Positions 1 to 5,340 of a DNA stretch of 7,463 bases are shown here, piece after piece. Position numbers and translations under genes: made by a program. Each line of letters opens with the position of its first letter. Position 1 is the stretch's first letter. The notes under the pieces are model-generated. The model saw only the letters and a list, made by a program, of their open reading frames with translations, was not told where the DNA came from and searched no databases. The stretch lies in assembly GCA_904420235.1 (NCBI GenBank), contig CAJFUS010000121.1, positions 1-7,463 of the forward strand, given 5' to 3'. The stretch is from Candidatus Neoanaerotignum tabaqchaliae. Its GTDB lineage: Bacteria; Bacillota; Clostridia; Lachnospirales; Anaerotignaceae.

Positions 1-230
1 TAGCATATAATAAGGCCCTTCACAAGCCTTTCCTCGTAAAGTCCGCTGTCGGGCCTGTTTATAAAATCCATATACTCCCCTTTGGCGGCTTTTTTGGCAA
101 AATCCTTTAAAACCGGCACTCTAACACCAACACTTTCTCCCATTCCCGGAGTAAGCCTTTCGGAAAAGCTTTTATACTCACAATCAGAATTTTGTTTAAG
201 CATATCAACAAAATTATCGTATACGCCCAC
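1..230 (-). CDS. AlkD-like DNA alkylation repair protein (partial, N-terminal part only)
   Basis: The minus strand reads open from a GTG codon at 230 to the left edge, giving 76 N-terminal residues; the rest lies outside. The start is set by a strong GGGGAGG site at 238-244, 7 nt upstream; the first in-frame ATG is codon 10 and has no such site. The stretch YKSFSERLTPGM, then VGVRVPVLKDFAKKAAKG, then YEERLVKGLII matches the beginning of the AlkD/COG4912 family of HEAT-like repeat proteins (usual pattern: YxxFxxKLxP, then GVRxPxLRxLAK, then a YEE motif). Family members bind alkylated DNA and AlkD itself excises bulky cationic lesions; the catalytic Trp/Asp/Arg region would lie beyond the edge, so activity cannot be judged. 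The gene lies downstream of mtnN on the same strand but behind a terminator, so it probably has its own transcript. Recognition is by motif memory only. Confidence 0.8.
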   Translation of the reverse strand, partial: MGVYDNFVDMLKQNSDCEYKSFSERLTPGMGESVGVRVPVLKDFAKKAAKGEYMDFINRPDSGLYEERLVKGLIIC

Positions 231-252
231 TTTAAAACCTCCCCGCAGCGAT

Positions 253-281
253 ATATTAAAATAATAAAAGCCTGATTTCAA
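253..281 (-). promoter_or_regulatory. Candidate promoter of the alkylation repair gene
   Basis: On the minus strand, TTGAAA (276-281) is followed after 17 nt by TAATAT (253-258), placing the transcription start just before the GGGGAGG ribosome binding site at 238-244. The -35 matches consensus at 5 of 6 positions and the -10 at only 4 of 6. The -35 lies inside the stem of the preceding terminator. It is plausible because the gene follows a terminator, but it is unproven. Confidence 0.35.
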
Positions 282-296
282 ACCGCAAAATCAGGC
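259..296 (-). terminator. Rho-independent terminator after mtnN
   Basis: A perfect 9-bp inverted repeat, GCCTGATTT (270-278) and AAATCAGGC (288-296), encloses a 9-nt loop. Read on the minus strand it is followed by a T-rich run (TTTTATTATTT, 269-259). It lies 29 nt past the mtnN stop codon and before the alkylation repair gene. The plus-strand side lacks a comparable T run, so it acts mainly for leftward transcription. Confidence 0.8.
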
Positions 297-325
297 AACT
301 TAATAAACGTGTGTTCAGCGTTTTA

Positions 326-1024
326 TTAAACTATTCTTTTAAGCATTTCCTCAAGTATAACGCTCGAGTTTTGGGCCGCTACCTTCGTAAACTCATTATA
401 GCTCATTTCAGCGTCGCCGTCAGCATTGTCTGATATTGAGCGTATAACAACAAAAGGTATTCTGTTAAGATAGCATACGTGGGCAATGGCGGCGCCTTCC
501 ATTTCGGCACAGTAGGCCTTAAAATTATTCCATATAAAGTTTTTCTTCTCAACAGAGCTTATAAACTGATCGCCGCTGGCTATTCTTCCCTTATATACAT
601 TATGGCCCTCAAGATATTCGCCAACCTCTTCGGCAAGGGCAATTAATTCCTCATCGGCCTTAAAAAAGCTCTCCTCAAGCCTTGGAATTGTGCCTATTGG
701 GTCTCCAAGGGCGGAAACATCCATATCGTGCTGAACAGTGTCGGTTGATATAACAACATCGCCTATTTTAAGCTCTTTGTATATTGCCCCCGCAACACCT
801 ACGTTTATAACACAGTCAACGGCGAAATGGTCTATTAAAACCTGCGTGCAGGCCGCCGCGTTAACCTTTCCTATGCCGCTTTTAACTATAACAACACTGT
901 TTGAACCGTATTTCCCAACAAAAAAATCAAGCCCCAATATATTCTTGGCAGAAATTATTTCTGAAATGCTTTTTATAAATGCGATTTCCTCGTCCATCGC
1001 ACCGATAATACCTATAGTTTTCAT
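326..1024 (-). CDS. mtnN: 5'-methylthioadenosine/S-adenosylhomocysteine nucleosidase
   Basis: This 232-residue protein is full length for the MtnN/Pfs family. The enzyme hydrolyses methylthioadenosine and S-adenosylhomocysteine to adenine plus the thioribose sugar, in cytosolic SAM recycling; with LuxS it feeds autoinducer-2 synthesis. Visible family marks are the N-terminus IGIIGAMDEEI (Glu13 corresponds to E. coli Glu12), VKSGIGKVNAA at 48-57, the SGD motif at 150-152, AEMEGAAIAHVC at 173-184 (Met175 and Glu176 at the nucleoside site), and RSISDNAD at 195-202 with Asp199 as the likely general acid (E. coli Asp197). No key residue is missing. The ATG start has an AGAGGGG site 10 nt upstream (1035-1041). 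It is probably monocistronic, with a promoter at 1109-1137 and a terminator at 259-296. Its 5' leader of about 78 nt shows no riboswitch I recognise. Confidence 0.96.
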   Translation of the reverse strand: MKTIGIIGAMDEEIAFIKSISEIISAKNILGLDFFVGKYGSNSVVIVKSGIGKVNAAACTQVLIDHFAVDCVINVGVAGAIYKELKIGDVVISTDTVQHDMDVSALGDPIGTIPRLEESFFKADEELIALAEEVGEYLEGHNVYKGRIASGDQFISSVEKKNFIWNNFKAYCAEMEGAAIAHVCYLNRIPFVVIRSISDNADGDAEMSYNEFTKVAAQNSSVILEEMLKRIV

Positions 1025-1092
1025 TCAGATTCATCCCCTCTGTCGTAGGCAAACAAAAAATTAATATATATTCAGTTATAAATATAAGCCCC

Positions 1093-1105
1093 GTCTATGT
1101 TAGAC
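1093..1105. promoter_or_regulatory. Palindrome GTCTA-N3-TAGAC at the mtnN transcription start (possible operator)
   Basis: A perfect 5-bp inverted repeat (GTCTA at 1093-1097, TAGAC at 1101-1105, 3-nt spacer) begins 4 nt past the mtnN -10 box and so covers the expected start of transcription. Its size and position suit a repressor operator. The short arms also occur by chance, and no regulator gene is next to it. Confidence 0.3.
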
Positions 1106-1108
1106 AAA

Positions 1109-1137
1109 AGTATATTATCACATTTTTGCGGCGTCAA
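1109..1137 (-). promoter_or_regulatory. Promoter of mtnN
   Basis: On the minus strand TTGACG (1132-1137) and TATACT (1109-1114) are separated by exactly 17 nt, each matching the housekeeping sigma consensus at 5 of 6 positions. This predicts a leader of about 78 nt before the mtnN start at 1024. Its -35 lies only 14 nt from the -35 of the oppositely directed DUF951 promoter. Confidence 0.65.
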
Positions 1138-1151
1138 CAATAGTAAATATA

Positions 1152-1181
1152 TTTACAAACAGCAGTGTTAAATTGTATAAT
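1152..1181 (+). promoter_or_regulatory. Promoter of the DUF951 gene
   Basis: TTTACA (1152-1157; 5 of 6 to consensus) and a perfect TATAAT (1176-1181) are 18 nt apart. The leader would be about 30 nt, ending in the GGAGG site at 1205-1209, 8 nt before the ATG at 1218. An imperfectly understood 12-bp direct repeat overlaps the -10. Confidence 0.65.
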
Positions 1182-1202
1182 TTATAAAAAATAATTTATA
1201 AA
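1177..1202. repeat. 12-bp AT-only direct repeat in the DUF951 leader
   Basis: ATAATTTATAAA occurs at 1177-1188 and again at 1191-1202, a 14-nt period. The first copy overlaps the -10 box. It may be a slippage duplication or a protein-binding site; base composition alone makes such repeats fairly likely. Confidence 0.5.
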
Positions 1203-1217
1203 CTGGAGGCAACTTAA

Positions 1218-1415
1218 ATGAATTTTTCAGTTGGAGACATAGTTCAAATGAAAAAAACTCACCCCTGCGGCGGCACTCAGTGGGAAATACTGCGCACAGG
1301 CATAGACTTTAGAATAAAGTGTACAACCTGCGGCCACATGGTAATGCTGCCAAGAACAAAATTTGAAAAAAGCGTTAAAAAAATAATATCAAAAGCTCAG
1401 CAGGAGAACAGCTAA
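1218..1415 (+). CDS. DUF951 family small zinc-ribbon-like protein
   Basis: This 65-residue protein matches the DUF951 family (B. subtilis YyzM is a relative), which is widespread in Firmicutes and has no established function. Visible family marks are VGDIVQMKK at 5-13, HPCG at 15-18, the core W22-E-I-L-R with G28-x-D-F-R-I-K-C35, the pair C35-x-x-C38-G-H40, and LPRTKFEK at 44-51. His15, Cys17, Cys35, Cys38 and His40 could bind one metal ion, and the basic C-terminus (KSVKKIISK) would suit nucleic acid contact; both are inference. The ATG has a GGAGG site 8 nt upstream and its own promoter. It is the only rightward gene, divergent from mtnN and convergent with the phosphodiesterase gene. The 48 nt between the convergent stops contain no convincing terminator. 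Confidence 0.9.
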   Translation: MNFSVGDIVQMKKTHPCGGTQWEILRTGIDFRIKCTTCGHMVMLPRTKFEKSVKKIISKAQQENS

Positions 1416-1463
1416 ATCGTCTGCTTTAAATGATACCACAAAACCAAGCTTCTGTATATATTT

Positions 1464-2270
1464 TTATGGCATAAGCTTTGTTGGTATATAGTCGGAATAT
1501 ATCCCGTCAATGCCCATTTCTTTAAGCCTTTCCATTTCGGATTTGCTGTTTACCGTATGAGTGAACAGCTTAACTCCAGCTTTTTTAAGCTCCTTAATAT
1601 AATCATCTGTCGCCAGCTCGCTTGAGAACGTTATGCCAAGGAGCTTATTTTCATTGGCAAACCGCACAATTTCCTCCGTATCGGTTTTTTGATTGTAATC
1701 AAGAGCGTAAAGTGTGTATATTATATTTTCATATCCCATGTCCTTAACATAGGAATATTCTCCCTCGGAGTAAATCTGCGGTATAAACTGGTTTTTGATA
1801 TATCCGTATTTATCGCTTATATATTTAAGGCCTTCCAAATTATTCTCTTTTATGTCGGTTATTATATAAACATTGGGACGGGCGCTCAGCCATCTTGCCA
1901 GCTTTTCAAGAGTAAGCGGAGTATACTCTCTTAAAACCCTCGCCCTTTGGAACTCATTATAGCTCAGCGCCTGTCCTACCGGCTTGCCCATTCTAAAATA
2001 ATCCGTATCCCAGTCGTGTACGCACACAAGAACGCCGTCGGAAGTGAAATTCATGTCAAGTTCTATAAAATGGCAGCCCATCATATACGAGCTTACAAGG
2101 GCCTCATAAGAATTTGTACCCGTATAATCCCCTATTTGGCCTCCCGCGTGAACTATATAATCCATATCATCAACACCCTGAGCATAAGCCGTCAAAGATG
2201 TTGAAAAGCTTAAAATTAATATAACAAACACAAAAAATGTCTTTCTTATATTATCCCTTATAAATGTCAT
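1464..2270 (-). CDS. Secreted glycerophosphodiester phosphodiesterase-like protein
   Basis: A 268-residue protein with an N-terminal signal peptide: basic residues (R5, R9, K10), a hydrophobic run at about 11-28, and an AYA|Q cleavage site near 30/31. The mature part is a GDPD-type TIM barrel: His41 in HAGG, E70-L-D72 as metal ligands, SDGVLVCVHD with catalytic-type His85, TDIKEN at 138-143, and a C-terminal HTVN, then GIDGIYSDYI at 253-262. Such enzymes hydrolyse glycerophosphodiesters from lipids or teichoic acids to glycerol-3-phosphate and an alcohol. The usual HR pair at the first motif is HA here, so substrate or catalysis may differ. The ATG is 13 nt from a GGGAGG site (2284-2289), rather far, but no closer start fits. 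It is 39 nt after the LRR gene with no terminator between them, so is probably last in the operon. No anchor or wall-sorting motif was seen. Confidence 0.88.
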   Translation of the reverse strand: MTFIRDNIRKTFFVFVILILSFSTSLTAYAQGVDDMDYIVHAGGQIGDYTGTNSYEALVSSYMMGCHFIELDMNFTSDGVLVCVHDWDTDYFRMGKPVGQALSYNEFQRARVLREYTPLTLEKLARWLSARPNVYIITDIKENNLEGLKYISDKYGYIKNQFIPQIYSEGEYSYVKDMGYENIIYTLYALDYNQKTDTEEIVRFANENKLLGITFSSELATDDYIKELKKAGVKLFTHTVNSKSEMERLKEMGIDGIYSDYIPTKLMP

Positions 2271-2309
2271 TTTATTATATGCGCCTCCCTTTATACCTAA
2301 AATTAATAA

Positions 2310-3812
2310 TTAAAGCACAAACCTGTTTTTAACACCGCCAAATCGCTTTTGACGGTAGTTTATAAAATATCCCGTGCAAAGTCCGCCCTCGTCGCTTGAA
2401 AGCCTTATATAGTCGCCTATGTGGCTTTTAAGTATAATATCGTTATCCCCCATAAAGCCTATAACGTTTGTATCGCCGTTTTTTATGGCCTCGGTTATTA
2501 TTCTGTTGGAGTATTTTCTTAAGTAGGCAACATACATGTCACGGGCCTCACCGCTTAATGCCTTACCGTTTTTAAGTCTGTAAAAAGCCATTTTATACTT
2601 GCACTCAAACTTTTTAAGACGTTTAAACATTTGGTCATAGGCCTCAAAATCAACTTGGCCCTTTTCCGTATTTTTTATAAACCTAAGTCCCACAGGCTCA
2701 TAGGGCACAAAAACCGTTCCGGCTACGCTGTCATTTGATACGTAGTTTATCCCAACAAGGTTTCCGCACTCATAAAATATATTTTTGGATATTCTTTTTA
2801 TAGTGTAAGGTATTGTTACCGTTTTAAGGCCCTTGCATATCTCAAAAGCCCTGTTTTCCAGCTTTTTAAGTCCGATTTTAAATTTTATGTCCTCCATTTC
2901 AGAGCATACCGAAAACGCGCCTCTTTTAACGGTTTTAAGTGTTGATGGCATATTTATTTTTTTTATGCAGCGGCATCTGGAAAAAACAAAGCTCCCTATC
3001 TCCCCAAGGCCCTCTGGAAGCTCTATTCTCTCAAGGCCCTTGCATTTGCCGAAAAGCCACTCATTAAGGCACTTTACCCCTTCGGGTATTTTTACGCTTT
3101 TAATAAGCACGCAGGACAAAAAAGCTCCGTCGCCTATTTCCCTAACGGTTTTGGGTATGTCCGCCGCCCTGAGGTTTTTGCATTCTCTAAAGGCCCAGCC
3201 GCCTATTTTTACAAGCCCCTCCGAAAACTCAACGTCCTCAAGGGCCGAACAAGCCTCAAATGCCTGATTTCCTATTTCCAAAAGGCTCTTAGGCAAAACC
3301 ACTTTTTTAATTGAGCCGCACACCGAAAAAGCCGCCTTGCCTATATACTCAAGACCCTCGGCAAAAACAACCTCTTTAAGCTTCCAGCAAAACGCGAAGG
3401 AGTTAAATCCTATTTTAAGGCTGCGGCATGGCTCAAATATAAGCTCCTCAACGGCACTGCACCAAGAAAATGCCTTGTCGCCTATTTCCTCAACGTTTTT
3501 GCCTATTTTAAGGCTTTTAATGGCTCCGCAGCCCTCAAATGCGGAATTGTCTATAATTTTAAGGCTCTCGGGAAAGCTCACCTTTGTTAAAGATGAGCTT
3601 TTGGCAAAGGCCGACTGCCCTATTTTCTCAATACCTTCTTCAATTACAAGGCTTTTTATTTTAGACAGCGTAAAAACGCCGTTGCCTATGGCTTTCACGT
3701 CAACCCCGTCTACCTGCCTCGGAATCCTTAAACATTCCGCATCGCCTTTAAAGCCGGTTATAACGGCGTACCCGTCCTCAATTTTATACTCAAATTCCAT
3801 AAAACTCACCAT
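2310..3812 (-). CDS. BspA-like leucine-rich-repeat protein without signal peptide
   Basis: With the ATG at 3812 this is 500 residues. A short leader (FEYKIEDGYAVITGF) is followed by about 14 repeats of the LRR_5/BspA type (about 42-358), each near IGxxAFxxCxxLxxVxIPxxV. The repeat length is strikingly constant: 12 cysteines at 95, 118, 142, 165 and on to 349 are spaced 23 residues apart (once 24). Residues about 375-500 are a charged, probably helical domain I do not recognise. Many BspA-like proteins are exported, but this one has no signal peptide or membrane segment, so it should be cytosolic. The ATG shares one base with the upstream ATPase stop (TGATG), a sign of coupled translation. A GTG at 3815 or an ATG at 3800 are alternative starts, the latter beginning exactly at the conserved MEFEYKIEDG. 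A protein-binding adaptor role for the MoxR/vWA pair is inference. Confidence 0.88.
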   Translation of the reverse strand: MVSFMEFEYKIEDGYAVITGFKGDAECLRIPRQVDGVDVKAIGNGVFTLSKIKSLVIEEGIEKIGQSAFAKSSSLTKVSFPESLKIIDNSAFEGCGAIKSLKIGKNVEEIGDKAFSWCSAVEELIFEPCRSLKIGFNSFAFCWKLKEVVFAEGLEYIGKAAFSVCGSIKKVVLPKSLLEIGNQAFEACSALEDVEFSEGLVKIGGWAFRECKNLRAADIPKTVREIGDGAFLSCVLIKSVKIPEGVKCLNEWLFGKCKGLERIELPEGLGEIGSFVFSRCRCIKKINMPSTLKTVKRGAFSVCSEMEDIKFKIGLKKLENRAFEICKGLKTVTIPYTIKRISKNIFYECGNLVGINYVSNDSVAGTVFVPYEPVGLRFIKNTEKGQVDFEAYDQMFKRLKKFECKYKMAFYRLKNGKALSGEARDMYVAYLRKYSNRIITEAIKNGDTNVIGFMGDNDIILKSHIGDYIRLSSDEGGLCTGYFINYRQKRFGGVKNRFVL

Positions 3813-5335
3813 CACATCATATCGGTTAACACGCTTACCTGTTTAAGTATATCCTGCTGTCTTTGATAGAAAAGCATTTTTTCGTTATTCTCAAAATATT
3901 TGTCGCAGCCGTATTTTCCTATAAACTCGGCGCTGTGATAGTTTGCCGTAAGCTCCGTAACGGCCACAAGCATTTCCTTGTCAGCCCCAAAAACGTCCTC
4001 TATGAACTTAAACATATTGTTAAGCTTATCTTTTGTTTCCTCAACGTTTTTGTCCAGCTCTTTAACTTTTTTGTCAAAATCCTTCTTAACGGCGGCAAAG
4101 CCTTTTTTCTTATCGGTTAAACCTTTTTGCGCCAGCATTGACACATAATTTTCAAGGGAATCTATAACGTCGCGCATAATATATTCCCTTTGCCTGCCTA
4201 AAAGACCCTTGCTTATTTCCTTTTCAAGCTGTTTTTTTCTAATATCAAGGGTTTCCTTAACTATTTCTATGGCGTTTCTCTGTTCCTCCTCATTTCCGCA
4301 GGCCTCTTTAACCTCTTTAAGAACCTCAAGAAGAGAGGCAATAAATTTTTCCGTTCTCAGCACATCCTTAACCGACGAAAGGGCTGTGTCAATAAGCAGT
4401 TCAACAAGGGTAAGTCTTTCGTCAAACTTGGCGCTTAAGGCTCTGTCTTTAACCATATCGTCATATTTTCCGGCAAGTATGTCAAGGACATGATAATCGG
4501 AACGGTATTTATTATAAAGGTCGTAATATATGGCAAAATCCTTTGATATTATTTTATGCTGTATATACTGCCGGCAAAGTCTTTCGTTAACCTTGGCCCC
4601 CGTCTCCTCATAAAGATAAATCATGTCCGACAAGTCTTCCCAGCCTCTTGCCGTAACAAAGGCCTTTCCGTCAACAGTCGACTCTATAAAATAAAAATTG
4701 CTTTTTTTAATCTCAAGATAAGACACTATGGAGTTATGAATGCCTTTTTTAAGGGCATATTCCTTCCAAACGTCAAAATCTGGCTCAACGTCTATTTTTT
4801 TTACGCGGTCAAGGGTGGCAACGTCAAATTCCCTAACGGATTTGTTGAATTCCGGCGGGTTTCCGGCCGTAACTATAATCCAGCCCTCCGGTATTGGGGT
4901 GTTTCCAAATGTTTTATACTGCAAAAACTGGAGCATTGCCGGGGCCAGTGTTTCCGAAACGCAGTTAATCTCGTCAAGAAAAAGTATTCCCTCTTTTATT
5001 CCCGTCTCCTCAATATATTTGTAAATTGAGGATATAATCTCGCTCATTGTGTATTCGGAAACGGAATATTCTTTTCCGCCGAATATTTTTTTCTCAATAA
5101 ACGGCAGCCCTATGGCGCTTTGCCTTGTATGATGAGTCATTGAGTATGACACAAGGCCTATTCCCATTTCGCTTGAAACCTGCTCCATGATGGCCGTTTT
5201 TCCTATACCGGGCGCGCCTATAACAAGTATGGGTCTCTGGCGCACTCTTTCTATTTTGTAATTCCCATATTTGTCCTTTAAAAGATACGCCCTAACGGCG
5301 TTTTCAACCTCTATTTTAGCGTCTTTTATGTTCAT
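3812..5335 (-). CDS. MoxR-type AAA+ ATPase with long helical C-terminal extension
   Basis: This 507-residue protein is a MoxR-like AAA+ ATPase. It has Walker A GAPGIGKT at 40-47, Walker B ILFLDE at 117-122, sensor-1 Asn159 in TAGNPPE, LDR at 175-177 (candidate arginine finger Arg177), and TARGWEDL with Arg230 at the sensor-2 position. All key catalytic residues are present, so it should hydrolyse ATP, probably as a ring. Many MoxR proteins are nearer 300-350 residues; here residues from about 310 onward add a charged, mostly helical region with likely coiled coil (for example KELDKNVEETKDKLNNMF). MoxR ATPases typically act with vWA proteins as chaperone-like or metal/cofactor-insertion machines. 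The partner gene ends just 5 nt upstream, and the GGAGGG site (5345-5350) lies inside its last codons, 9 nt before the ATG. The stop overlaps the LRR gene start. The substrate is unknown. Confidence 0.92.
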   Translation of the reverse strand: MNIKDAKIEVENAVRAYLLKDKYGNYKIERVRQRPILVIGAPGIGKTAIMEQVSSEMGIGLVSYSMTHHTRQSAIGLPFIEKKIFGGKEYSVSEYTMSEIISSIYKYIEETGIKEGILFLDEINCVSETLAPAMLQFLQYKTFGNTPIPEGWIIVTAGNPPEFNKSVREFDVATLDRVKKIDVEPDFDVWKEYALKKGIHNSIVSYLEIKKSNFYFIESTVDGKAFVTARGWEDLSDMIYLYEETGAKVNERLCRQYIQHKIISKDFAIYYDLYNKYRSDYHVLDILAGKYDDMVKDRALSAKFDERLTLVELLIDTALSSVKDVLRTEKFIASLLEVLKEVKEACGNEEEQRNAIEIVKETLDIRKKQLEKEISKGLLGRQREYIMRDVIDSLENYVSMLAQKGLTDKKKGFAAVKKDFDKKVKELDKNVEETKDKLNNMFKFIEDVFGADKEMLVAVTELTANYHSAEFIGKYGCDKYFENNEKMLFYQRQQDILKQVSVLTDMM

Positions 5336-5340
5336 AAAGC

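Noticed and set aside
82..264. Plus-strand 60-codon frame at the left edge
   Set aside because: It is antisense to the AlkD-like coding region, which has a strong ribosome site and family motifs.
1025..1102. Riboswitch in the mtnN leader (SAM or SAH type)
   Set aside because: The leader is short and mostly AT; apart from the GTCTA palindrome no multi-stem fold or conserved core could be recognised.
1416..1475. Possible bidirectional terminator between the convergent DUF951 and phosphodiesterase genes (AAGCTT copies and CCAA/TTGG arms)
   Set aside because: The arms pair only over 6 bp around a loop of about 21 nt, overlap the coding end of the phosphodiesterase gene and lack a clean T run next to the stem.
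2271..2309. Separate promoter for the phosphodiesterase gene between it and the LRR gene
   Set aside because: AT-rich -10-like strings are present, but no matching -35 at suitable distance was found in the gap.
2833..3846. Long plus-strand open frames opposite the LRR gene (144 and 169 codons)
   Set aside because: They lie antisense to a clearly real gene, have low-complexity Ser/Pro/Leu-rich products and no convincing ribosome site; they are shadows of the repeat coding bias.
4556..5029. Plus-strand open frames opposite the MoxR gene
   Set aside because: The opposite strand encodes intact Walker A, Walker B and sensor motifs; the plus-strand products resemble no family.
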